Assembly (NCBI GenBank): GCA_023128895.1
Contig: JAGMDC010000010.1
Coordinates: 1 to 39,804, forward strand
Origin: Candidatus Parcubacteria bacterium
GTDB lineage: Bacteria; Patescibacteriota; Minisyncoccia; Minisyncoccales; JAGMDC01
DNA length: 39,804 bases
Direction: 5' to 3'
Under the pieces are notes generated by a model. That model was given only the letters and a program-made list of their open reading frames with translations, was not told where the DNA came from and searched no databases. Positions 1-6,961 of this stretch are shown piece by piece. Position 1 is the stretch's first letter, and each line of letters begins with the position of its first letter. Position numbers and translations under genes: made by a program.

Positions 1-78
1 AGAGCGAGGGAGAAATACAAAAGTTCATTTTTGTATTCCAACCGAGCGAACAATTATGCGGCGAAGCCGCAATCATAA
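1..78 (+). repeat. Dispersed two-hairpin extragenic repeat, copy A
   Basis: Two stem-loops in series: an A/T hairpin (AATACAAAA at 14-22 paired with TTTTGTATT at 29-37) and a G/C hairpin (TGCGGC at 57-62, loop GAA, GCCGCA at 66-71), joined by the words GAGCGAGG and ACCGAGCGA. The same two-hairpin arrangement returns at 28404-28480 (inverted) and 30138-30318 (partly tandem). It lies directly in front of the first gene and may continue beyond the window edge. It resembles REP/BIME-type elements in architecture only; no REP transposase gene is visible. Confidence 0.8.
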
Positions 79-84
79 AATATA

Positions 85-1140
85 ATGAATAATCAAAATT
101 TTTTAGATATTTCGTGGGCAACAATATTAAAGATGGCGGTGGCCGGCGTTGGTCTTTATTCTTTGTATTTGTTAAGGGATTTTTTGATTTTGTTCGCTTT
201 TGCGTTTGTTATCGCTATTTTGTTTGAGCCGGCAGTTGAGTGGCTGATGAGGAGAAAACTGCCCCGTTTTTTATCTGTTGTGTTTATTTATGTTATAATG
301 TTCAGCCTTTTAAGCGTCGCGCTTTATCAGACTTTGCCTTATTTTATTTCAGAAATTCAATACTTTTCTGAATTTTTTCCGCAGTATTTTCCTGAGTATT
401 TTGGAAAAATTTCGCCCTTACTTGAAAAAATGGGATTTGAAGCGTTCGCGAATTTAGAAACATTTTTAGCCACCTTCCAGGGAATTTTGAAAACAATGAC
501 AGAGAATATTTTCAGCGCTGTGTTTGTGCTCTTTGGCGGGATTTTTAGCGCTTTGTTCACTATCACTATTGCTATTTTTATATCATTGGAAAGAAAAGAA
601 GTTGAAAAAGGATTGTTGCTTTTGTTCCCTAAAAAATACGAGGATTATTTATTGAGTGCGTGGAGGAAGTCGCAGAAGAAGATAACGGGCTGGTTTTTTA
701 TTAGAATTATCGGCTGCGTTTTCGTGGGATTGAGTTCGTATTTAGCTTTTTCGCTTTTGGACGTTGAATATCCTGCTTCTTTGGCTTTAATAGCAGGCAT
801 ATTTGATTTTGTGCCTTTTATAGGGCCGTTTTTTGCGGCAATAATCGCTTTTATGCTTGTTTCTATGGATAGTTTCTTAAAAGCGGTTTTTATGCTCATT
901 GCTTTTGGATTGATACAAGGAATTGAAAACGGACTTCTTCTGCCAATTCTTTCCAAAAGGATTATCCAGGTTTCGCCGCTTGTTGTTTTGTTTGCTTTGT
1001 TTGTTGGCGGGAAATTCTGGGGCGTGATGGGCGCGATTTTGATTGTGCCGTTAGCCGCGATTTTGCTTGATTTCATAAAAGATTTTTTGGAAAAACGAAA
1101 GGAAGAAGAAGCAGAGATTGAAGAAATTCCGCGCGTGTAA
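85..1140 (+). CDS. AI-2E family transporter (permease)
   Basis: A 351-residue polytopic membrane protein of the AI-2E transporter family (PF01594). Family members export or exchange small molecules or ions; the name comes from a proposed autoinducer-2 role in a few members, so the substrate here is unknown. Visible features: a pair of N-terminal hydrophobic segments (about residues 12-50), further segments at about 60-85 and 145-165, and a C-terminal cluster with the family-typical stretches GIFDFVPFIGPF (about residue 240) and QGIENGLLLP (about 275), then a charged Lys/Glu tail. Length is usual for the family. The ATG start follows a TATAAT-like AT stretch and an extragenic repeat, with no convincing Shine-Dalgarno. 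The 3' side is followed by a hairpin and a T-rich stretch that separates it from metG. Confidence 0.88.
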   Translation: MNNQNFLDISWATILKMAVAGVGLYSLYLLRDFLILFAFAFVIAILFEPAVEWLMRRKLPRFLSVVFIYVIMFSLLSVALYQTLPYFISEIQYFSEFFPQYFPEYFGKISPLLEKMGFEAFANLETFLATFQGILKTMTENIFSAVFVLFGGIFSALFTITIAIFISLERKEVEKGLLLLFPKKYEDYLLSAWRKSQKKITGWFFIRIIGCVFVGLSSYLAFSLLDVEYPASLALIAGIFDFVPFIGPFFAAIIAFMLVSMDSFLKAVFMLIAFGLIQGIENGLLLPILSKRIIQVSPLVVLFALFVGGKFWGVMGAILIVPLAAILLDFIKDFLEKRKEEEAEIEEIPRV

Positions 1141-1165
1141 TTGTGTTTTAGAGTAAAAAAAAAGA

Positions 1166-1226
1166 GCAGAGCGCCTTTTTTATCTAAATACGAACGCTGT
1201 CTCTGCACACCTTATTTTTTTTCTTT
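1166..1226 (+). terminator. Probable terminator after the permease gene
   Basis: GCAGAGCG at 1166-1173 can pair with CGCT..CTCTGC at 1195-1206 (small bulge), followed by a run of eight T at 1214-1221 and more T-rich sequence. The stretch on to about 1290 is extremely pyrimidine-rich on the plus strand and carries no recognisable gene; the short open frame across it is low-complexity. Confidence 0.5.
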
Positions 1227-1362
1227 TTTGTTTTTCTTTTGTTCTCTTCAATCTTTCTTTTTTTTTGTTCCTAATCCTCTCGCAGAAGTTTTTATGTGGC
1301 ATTTTCGCCTCCTATTATTGCTATTGAGTGCTATTATATTAAAGGTAGCACAATGAAATTTT

Positions 1363-2799
1363 ATGTCAACAAAAAAGAAAAAATTTTATATCACGACACC
1401 TATTTATTATGTAAACGACCAACCGCACATTGGGCATTCTTATACTACTATCGCGGCTGATGTCTTAGCCCGCTATCGCCGTATTCAAAAAGATAAAGTA
1501 TTTTTTTCAGTCGGAGTTGATGAACACGGCGCTAAAATTGAAGAGGCGGCAGAAAAGAAAGGTAAAACGCCGAAACAATTATGCGACGAAAATTCAAAAA
1601 TCTTTGAAAAAATATGGCAGGATTTGAATATCTCTTATGATAATTTTATAAGAACCACTGATCCTTATCATAAAAAAATAGTCCAGAAAGTTTTGAAAAT
1701 TCTGTATAATCAGGGAATTATTTATAAAGGAATTTATGAAGGGCTTTATTGCGTGGGATGCGAGCAATACAAAACTAAAAGCGATTTGGTAAATGGCAAA
1801 TGCCCGGAGCATCAAACCAAGCCAATGGTTGTTAAAGAGGAAAATTATATTTTTAAACTTTCTCAATTTGAAAATATCTTAAGAGAAAAGATAGAAAAAG
1901 ATGAATTTGAGATAAGACCTAAGGAAAGAAAAAAAGAAGTTTTACAATTTTTAAAAAATGGGCTTCAAGATATTTCTATTTCTCGCCAAAGAGTAAAATG
2001 GGGGGTTGTTTTGCCTTTTGATAAAGCGCATACAGCTTATGTCTGGGTGGACGCATTTCTGAATTATCTCACTGTGATTGGCTGGGATGGGAACGCTAAA
2101 AAATTTCCTAAATTTTGGCCGCCAGATTTACAATTAATGTCAAAAGATATTTTAAGGGTTCACGCAACTATTTGGCCCGCTTTGCTTTTGGCTTTAAATA
2201 TACCATTGCCTAAAAAATTATTTGTTCACGGTTATTTCACGATTGATACACAAAAAATGAGCAAAACAATTGGCAATGTTATTTGGCCAAACGAAATGAT
2301 AGAAAAGTTTGGTGTGGATGGAACTCGCTATTTACTGCTTTCTGCCTGCCCTTTTGGCAGAGACGGAGATATTTCTCGGGAAAAATTATTAGAAAAATAT
2401 AACGCGGATTTGGCAAAAGGGCTGGGAAACTTAACGGCAAGAGTAATAACTCTTACTGCGAAAAACCCGCCAGCCCGCAGTAGATACAGCGTTTCTGGCG
2501 GGAAAGTAAATAAGGAAATTAAAAAAATTCAGAAGAACTATAAACAAGCAATGGATGAATTTAAGTTAAATTCCGCGTTGGAGGAAATTTGGAAACTAAT
2601 TGGGTTTTGCGATAGATATATTGAAAAAGAAAAGCCCTGGGAGCAAAAAGATAATCAATTATCAGTGATAAACGATTTGTTAATTGCCTTGTCTAATATC
2701 GCGGAGATGCTTGAACCGTTTTTGCCGGAAACCTCGGAAAAAATTTTGAAACAGATAAAATCAAAATCTAAAGGCAAACCGTTGTTCCCACGTATTTAA
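1363..2799 (+). CDS. metG: Methionyl-tRNA synthetase
   Basis: Class I aminoacyl-tRNA synthetase charging tRNA-Met in the cytoplasm. The 478-residue protein has the HIGH signature at residues 22-25 in the context YYVNDQPHIGHSY, a zinc-knuckle-like CVGC...CPEH set in the CP insertion (about residues 129-149), the AYVWVDAFLNYL stretch, and KMSKT at about residue 300. A helical anticodon-binding domain follows. There is no C-terminal EMAP/Trbp111 domain, so this is the short form. The ATG start gives the expected MetRS N-terminus directly. An oddity is a palindromic insert at the start of the anticodon-binding region (encoding PPARSRYSVSGG). TatD follows within about 50 bases, as in many bacteria where metG and tatD are adjacent. 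Confidence 0.97.
   Translation: MSTKKKKFYITTPIYYVNDQPHIGHSYTTIAADVLARYRRIQKDKVFFSVGVDEHGAKIEEAAEKKGKTPKQLCDENSKIFEKIWQDLNISYDNFIRTTDPYHKKIVQKVLKILYNQGIIYKGIYEGLYCVGCEQYKTKSDLVNGKCPEHQTKPMVVKEENYIFKLSQFENILREKIEKDEFEIRPKERKKEVLQFLKNGLQDISISRQRVKWGVVLPFDKAHTAYVWVDAFLNYLTVIGWDGNAKKFPKFWPPDLQLMSKDILRVHATIWPALLLALNIPLPKKLFVHGYFTIDTQKMSKTIGNVIWPNEMIEKFGVDGTRYLLLSACPFGRDGDISREKLLEKYNADLAKGLGNLTARVITLTAKNPPARSRYSVSGGKVNKEIKKIQKNYKQAMDEFKLNSALEEIWKLIGFCDRYIEKEKPWEQKDNQLSVINDLLIALSNIAEMLEPFLPETSEKILKQIKSKSKGKPLFPRI
2466..2502 (+). repeat. In-frame palindromic insert in metG
   Basis: CCCGCCAG at 2466-2473 is exactly complementary to CTGGCGGG at 2495-2502, with 21 bases between. It is G/C-rich against an A/T-rich gene and reads through in frame at the junction between the catalytic core and the anticodon-binding helices. 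The CCCGCCAG word recurs in the palindrome inside tatD. Confidence 0.7.
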
Positions 2800-2801
2800 G
2801 T

Positions 2802-2851
2802 TGAGCGAGGCAACGAAGTTCATTCGCTCACCTTTATATTCACCTTTATAT
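2802..2851 (+). repeat. Hairpin plus 12-base tandem duplication before tatD
   Basis: TGAGCGA at 2802-2808 pairs with TCGCTCA at 2824-2830; the word TCACCTTTATAT is then repeated twice in tandem (2828-2839 and 2840-2851) and the second copy ends exactly at the tatD ATG. The hairpin core shares GCGAGGCAACGAAG with the large palindrome at 15294-15458. Confidence 0.7.
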
Positions 2852-3715
2852 ATGTTATTTGACACACACGCACATCTTAATTTTCCGGAGTTTGAAAAAG
2901 ATTTTGAGAAAGTGATTGACAGATGCCAAGAGAATAATGTTTGGCTCATAAATGTAGGGGTGGACTATGAGACCTCAAAAATAGCGGTTGAAATTGCTGA
3001 AAATTATGACAAAGGGGTTTTTGCGGCAATTGGACAGCATCCTTCTGAAGCAAATGAGAATTTGGATTTTAAGAAATATAAAAATCTTGCTGAAAGTTCT
3101 GAAAAAGTTGTTGCCATAGGCGAAATAGGATTGGATTACAAATACAAGCCAAAACACGAAAAGGAATTTGAGGTTTTTAAACAAAAGCAAAAAGAATTGG
3201 TTTTAGAACAAATAAAATTGGCGCAGGAATTGGGCTTGCCTGTCATTTTTCACTGCCGAATGGCGCATAAAGATCTGACAAATATTCTTGAGTTACAAGT
3301 TACAGGTTACAAGTTACAGGCCGTAATTCATAGTTTTACCGGGACATTGGAGGAAGCAGAGAAATATTTGGCTCTTGGGTTTTATTTAGGGTTTAATGGA
3401 ATTATTTTTAGGGAAATTAAGGGAATATTATTTGAGGAAATTATCAAGAAAACTCCAATAAACAGGATTTTAGTTGAAACTGATTGTCCGTTTTTAACCC
3501 CGCCCGCAACGCTTCGCCCGCCAGCAACGCTTCGCGTAGCGATGCGGGCTGGCGTAGCGATGCGGGCGGGCCCGCCGCAGGAAAATAATAAAAGGAACGA
3601 ACCAATGTTTGTGAGGCATATTGTTCAAAAAATTGCGGAAATTAAGGGTTTATCGTTTGATGAAACAGCGGAAAATACTTTTGAAAACGCGCGAAAATTG
3701 TTTAGAATTTTTTGA
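2852..3715 (+). CDS. tatD: TatD family metal-dependent hydrolase (DNase)
   Basis: TIM-barrel metallohydrolase of the TatD family, a cytoplasmic Mg-dependent 3'-5' nuclease class. Visible ligands: DTHAHL at residues 4-9, GEIGLDY at about residue 90, the HC dyad in PVIFHCR, HSFTGT, and the terminal VETDCPFLTP (D of ETD is a metal ligand) followed by RNEP. I take the ATG at 2852 because MLFDTHAHL is the canonical family N-terminus; an open frame extends upstream to 2801 only through repeat sequence. The 287-residue protein is longer than usual because of two repeat-derived inserts: about ten residues from a heptamer array before the AVIHSF strand, and 24 residues from a palindrome between TP and the RNEP motif. 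Both fall in surface loops, so the enzyme is probably functional. Confidence 0.95.
   Translation: MLFDTHAHLNFPEFEKDFEKVIDRCQENNVWLINVGVDYETSKIAVEIAENYDKGVFAAIGQHPSEANENLDFKKYKNLAESSEKVVAIGEIGLDYKYKPKHEKEFEVFKQKQKELVLEQIKLAQELGLPVIFHCRMAHKDLTNILELQVTGYKLQAVIHSFTGTLEEAEKYLALGFYLGFNGIIFREIKGILFEEIIKKTPINRILVETDCPFLTPPATLRPPATLRVAMRAGVAMRAGPPQENNKRNEPMFVRHIVQKIAEIKGLSFDETAENTFENARKLFRIF
3292..3319 (+). repeat. Heptanucleotide array (GTTACAR)x4 in tatD
   Basis: Four consecutive 7-base units alternating GTTACAA and GTTACAG, translated as part of LELQVTGYKLQ. Since 7 is not a multiple of 3, gain or loss of one unit would shift the frame. Confidence 0.9.
3499..3570 (+). repeat. 72-base in-frame palindrome in tatD
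   Basis: A near-perfect palindrome centred between 3534 and 3535, with 30 of 36 positions complementary. Each arm is itself a tandem pair of an 18-base unit (CCCGCCCGCAACGCTTCG type on the left, CGTAGCGATGCGGGCKGG on the right), so the same unit is present four times, two direct and two inverted. It adds exactly 24 codons (PATLRP/AMRAGV repeats) without disrupting the frame. Flanking sequence is typical A/T-rich coding DNA. Confidence 0.92.
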
Positions 3716-3772
3716 CAATCAAAAATTTTTTTGTTATATTAAAACCGTAAATGAATCGGATTTTGGTATAAT
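3712..3772 (+). promoter_or_regulatory. Tandem promoters for rny
   Basis: P1: TTGACA at 3712-3717, 17-base spacer, TATATT at 3735-3740; the -35 box overlaps the tatD stop codon. P2: an extended -10 element TGGTATAAT at 3764-3772 with no good -35. P1 would give a 5' leader of about 90 bases and P2 about 60 bases before the rny ATG. Confidence 0.75.
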
Positions 3773-3837
3773 TTAATGTCAATTATTATGAACACTATAT
3801 AACAATTACATTATGAGCAACCAATTATCTGCGAATT

Positions 3838-5394
3838 ATGAATATTTTATCTGTTTTAATAGAGAATATTTCTCTAACGGGTTTTTTTGTCAGCATATTG
3901 TGCCTGTGTTTAGGTTCTGTTTTAGGATATTTTGCAAGGCAGTCCATTGCCAAAAAGCAAGTAGGCACATTAGAGCAAAAAATTCAGAAAAGGATTTCTG
4001 AAGCGCAGGAGGAAGCGAAAACCATAACTGACGAGGCAAAAGAAAAAGCGTGTACTATATTAGAATCAGCGAAAAAAGAGGAGAACAAAAGAAGGCAGGA
4101 AATGTCTAAGACAGAAAATGTTTTATTAAAAAGAGAAAACATTTTAGACAAGAAAATTTCGCAGTTGGAGGAGAAACAACAGGAATTTCGCGCGAAAGTG
4201 GACCAGTTAAGAAAGATTAAAGAATCATTGGGAGAATTAAAAGAGCAAGCGCTGGAAAAATTAGAGAAATCAGCGCAAATGCCGAAAAAAGAAGCGAGAC
4301 AGGAATTATTAAAAGAAGTGGAGAGAGAATCAGAAAAGGAAATTTTGGAAAAAATGAGAAAACTTGAAGAGCATGGCAGGGAAAAGTATGACAAAAGAGC
4401 AAAAGAAATATTAGGATTAGTTATTCAAAAATGCGCTATATCGCAGGCACAGGAGATTACTGCTACTTCTGTTTCCTTGCCAAGCGAGGAAATAAAAGGC
4501 AGGATAATCGGGAAAGAAGGCAGGAATATAAGGGCGTTTGAAGAAGCGACAGGCGTTGAGGTAATTGTGGATGACACGCCGTCCGCTGTTACTATTTCCG
4601 CTTTTGATCCTGTTCGTCGGCAGATTGCCAAAAAAGCGCTGGAAGCGCTGATACAAGACGGAAGAATACAGCCGGCGAGAATTGAAGAAATAGTCGCTAA
4701 AACAGAAGAAAAAATTTCTTTACAGATGAAAGAGGCCGGGGAGAAAGCTGTTTTTGAAACTGGAGTTATCGGGCTTAATCCAAAACTCGTTCAATTATTA
4801 GGACGATTATGGTTTAGAACAAGTTACGGGCAAAATGTTTTACTTCATTCTATTGAGGTTTCGTTTTTGGCCGGCGCAATAGCCGCGGAAATCGGAGCAA
4901 ACGCGAGAATCGCGCAGAGAGCAGGACTTTTGCACGACATTGGAAAAGCTCTGGACTGGCGCGTGCAGGGTTCCCATACTGATATAGGCATAAAAATTTT
5001 AGAAAAATTTGGAGAAGATAAAGCGATAATTGATGCTATCAAATCCCATCATGAAGAATATCCTTATGAAAGTTTAGAAGCGGTTATAGTCCAGACAGCC
5101 GACGCGATTTCAGGAGCAAGACCAGGGGCGAGAAAAGACACTTTGGAAAATTATCTTAAACGATTAGAGGATTTGGAAGTGATTGCAACTGGTTTCGCTG
5201 GTGTGGAAAAGGCATGGGCTTTGCAAGCAGGCAGAGAATTAAGGGTGTTTGTCAAGCCGGAAGAAATTAGCGATCTTGAATCTAAAAAATTAGCTAAAGA
5301 AATTGCGGAAAGGGTGCAGGAAGAGTTAAAATATCCCGGGGAAATCAAAGTTACAGTAATTAGAGAAACAAGAATAATTGAGTTTGCTAAATGA
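3838..5394 (+). CDS. rny: Ribonuclease Y (membrane-anchored endoribonuclease)
   Basis: RNase Y initiates bulk mRNA decay from the inner face of the membrane. The 518-residue protein has the full family order: N-terminal membrane helix (about residues 9-33), a long Glu/Lys/Gln-rich coiled coil (about 40-200), a KH RNA-binding domain with GRIIGKEGRNIRAFE near residue 220, and an HD domain with the metal-binding HDIGKALD near residue 366 and SHHEEYP further on. Length matches the usual 510-520. The chosen ATG gives the family-typical N-terminal membrane anchor; the ATG at 3813 is in another frame. It sits behind two promoter candidates and is followed by two strong hairpins, so it is probably its own transcription unit. 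Confidence 0.97.
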   Translation: MNILSVLIENISLTGFFVSILCLCLGSVLGYFARQSIAKKQVGTLEQKIQKRISEAQEEAKTITDEAKEKACTILESAKKEENKRRQEMSKTENVLLKRENILDKKISQLEEKQQEFRAKVDQLRKIKESLGELKEQALEKLEKSAQMPKKEARQELLKEVERESEKEILEKMRKLEEHGREKYDKRAKEILGLVIQKCAISQAQEITATSVSLPSEEIKGRIIGKEGRNIRAFEEATGVEVIVDDTPSAVTISAFDPVRRQIAKKALEALIQDGRIQPARIEEIVAKTEEKISLQMKEAGEKAVFETGVIGLNPKLVQLLGRLWFRTSYGQNVLLHSIEVSFLAGAIAAEIGANARIAQRAGLLHDIGKALDWRVQGSHTDIGIKILEKFGEDKAIIDAIKSHHEEYPYESLEAVIVQTADAISGARPGARKDTLENYLKRLEDLEVIATGFAGVEKAWALQAGRELRVFVKPEEISDLESKKLAKEIAERVQEELKYPGEIKVTVIRETRIIEFAK

Positions 5395-5464
5395 ATACCA
5401 GACTTCTGGTATACATTTTCTACATTCGCTCGGAAGTCCATGCGAGCAAGCTCGCTGGACTTCC
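5390..5464 (+). terminator. Two tandem hairpins closing the rny transcript
   Basis: First hairpin: 13-base arms at 5390-5402 and 5405-5417 with one mismatch and a two-base loop; it contains the rny stop codon. Second hairpin: GGAAGTCCA (5432-5440) with TGGACTTCC (5456-5464), enclosing GCGAGC/GCTCGC at 5442-5447 and 5450-5455. Neither has a long T-tract, so they may act as mRNA 3'-end stabilisers as much as terminators. The second carries the GAGCGAG/CTCGCTC words seen in the dispersed repeats. Confidence 0.7.
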
Positions 5465-5522
5465 CTCGCTCACTTGAAAATAACTAAAAGGTCGGAGAAT
5501 TAAAAATTAAATAAAAAAAATT

Positions 5523-6596
5523 ATGGCAAAAAATAGAGAAAATATAGGAAAGGATTATGTAGAATCTCTACAAGAACAAGAAAAAGAAAGGGATGAGATG
5601 ATGGAAGGAGCACAGCAAAAAGATTTAGAGGAAAAAGAAGCGGAGAAAGCAAAGGAAGAATCATATAAAGAAACATATAAAGAAACATTAGACGACGCGG
5701 AAAAAATAGAGACAAAAAAAGCCGATGAAGAAATGAAGCAAGCGCAGAAAGAACAGATGAAAAAGGATTATTTGGAAGAATATGGATTTGGAGAAAAACC
5801 GGAAAAAGAGGGAGAAGAAGATGAAGTAGAAACTGCAAAAGCGGAAGCAGAAGAAGAGGATGCCGGAGAAAAAGAGGAAGCGGAAGAGGATCTGAGCAAA
5901 GCTCAGGAAAAAATTAAAAAGGAGCAGTTGGAAAAAAAGTTGGCTGAGGAGTTAGATGAGCCATTAAATAAATTGGTTCAGGTACAAAAGAAAATTAAGG
6001 AATGCGAGGAGCATATCAAAAATCCCGAAGCAATGATTTTTAAGGGTGCAGAAATAAGAAAATACGAACAAGAAAAAGAGGCGTTGATGCCTGACGAAGG
6101 AATCATTAAAAAAGAAATTGAGGAACTTGCTGGAACATATGAAGGAGAAGGTTTTTTATCAGAAGAGGAGGTTGAAGATATAGTGGAAGAAAAACTTGTG
6201 GAAAAAAGAGGAGAATCTGGCGAAACAATTGAAGAAGGAGCAAGCGAAGAAGAAATAGCAGAAGCGGAGAAAACCGCAGAGAAAAGAGAAAAGTTGTTGA
6301 AAGAGTTGGAAGAGATGGAGCAAGAAGTTGATACTGAAACAGGAGAATTACCGGAAAGCAAGAAAGAAGCGTTTAAAAAACTTTTGAAAAATCCTTTATT
6401 CTATAAAGTTGTTATTGGTGGAGCGTTGGTTGGTGCTTCAGTAGTTTGCCCTGCGTTTGGAGTTGGTTATGGTGCGATAGGAATAATGAGTGCTAAAACA
6501 GCAGGTATTACTTGGAGTATCGCAGGAGCATCTATTGCGGCAGCGACTGGATTCAAATTAGCGAATTTGCTAAAAAAATGGAGGAATAAAAAATAA
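5523..6596 (+). CDS. Glu/Lys-rich coiled-coil protein with C-terminal membrane hairpin
   Basis: I do not recognise a named family. The 357-residue product is dominated by Glu, Lys and Ala (about residues 1-290) with heptad-like patterns that predict long alpha-helical coiled coils. It ends in a hydrophobic, Gly/Ala-rich region (about residues 296-347, beginning VVIGGALVGASVV) that looks like two membrane helices separated by a short turn, then a basic tail KKWRNKK. There is no signal peptide, so a tail-anchored topology with a large cytoplasmic coiled coil is likely. It is followed after one base by a small acidic protein, suggesting co-translation and perhaps a joint role. The composition biases all homology searches, so function should be left open. 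Confidence 0.8.
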   Translation: MAKNRENIGKDYVESLQEQEKERDEMMEGAQQKDLEEKEAEKAKEESYKETYKETLDDAEKIETKKADEEMKQAQKEQMKKDYLEEYGFGEKPEKEGEEDEVETAKAEAEEEDAGEKEEAEEDLSKAQEKIKKEQLEKKLAEELDEPLNKLVQVQKKIKECEEHIKNPEAMIFKGAEIRKYEQEKEALMPDEGIIKKEIEELAGTYEGEGFLSEEEVEDIVEEKLVEKRGESGETIEEGASEEEIAEAEKTAEKREKLLKELEEMEQEVDTETGELPESKKEAFKKLLKNPLFYKVVIGGALVGASVVCPAFGVGYGAIGIMSAKTAGITWSIAGASIAAATGFKLANLLKKWRNKK

Positions 6597-6597
6597 T

Positions 6598-6909
6598 ATG
6601 GTTACAACTAATCAACAAACAATTCAATTTAGAGATTTGTTTAAAGAGCTTGGAATGGAAAGTTTGCCAATAGAGAAACAAGCGGGGATAATAGAAAAAG
6701 TGAGCAGAATAGTATATAAAAAAATCCTTTTGCGCATTATGGATAAATTGTCTGATGAAGACGCCATTGAAATAGACGCGCTTTTAGAGAAAAAGGATTA
6801 TGAAAAAGTTGATGAGTATATTAGAGATAAAACCCCTGATTTTATAACAATCCTAAAAGAAGAAATAGAGAAAGTTAGAACAGAGGTCATAGGAAGAATG
6901 AGAGTATAA
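6598..6909 (+). CDS. Small conserved CPR-type helical protein (DUF5663-like)
   Basis: A 103-residue, predicted all-helical acidic protein. The pattern LPIEKQAGIIEKVSRIVYKKILLRIMDKLSDEDAIEIDALLEKKDYEKVDEYI read as a whole (cited here only by its features: a Leu-rich helix, a short acidic turn, then a second helix pair ending in PDF) resembles the small CPR family I know as DUF5663; I am moderately sure of that name. It contains no catalytic motif or Cys pair. It starts one base after the preceding coiled-coil gene ends, so the two are almost certainly one operon and possibly partners. Function unknown. Confidence 0.72.
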   Translation: MVTTNQQTIQFRDLFKELGMESLPIEKQAGIIEKVSRIVYKKILLRIMDKLSDEDAIEIDALLEKKDYEKVDEYIRDKTPDFITILKEEIEKVRTEVIGRMRV

Positions 6910-6912
6910 GCA

Positions 6913-6930
6913 GCGTTGCGTTGCGTTGCG
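6913..6930 (+). repeat. Pentanucleotide array (GCGTT)x3.6
   Basis: Three full GCGTT units plus GCG between the small helical gene and rmuC. Short, intergenic, G/C-rich relative to its surroundings. Confidence 0.75.
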
Positions 6931-6961
6931 ACGATAATATTTATCACTAATTGTTTTTATA

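Noticed and set aside
1141-1356. Open frame of 71 codons between the permease gene and metG
   Set aside because: Low-complexity Phe/Leu stretch produced by a T-rich intergenic region; no start context and no recognisable protein features.
2801-2851. N-terminal extension of TatD
   Set aside because: The open frame there is a hairpin and a 12-base tandem repeat; the family N-terminus begins at the ATG at 2852.
5521-5838. Minus-strand frame of 105 codons within the Glu/Lys-rich gene
   Set aside because: Shadow of a purine-rich coding strand; the same applies to long antisense frames in rny, ftsZ and ruvA.
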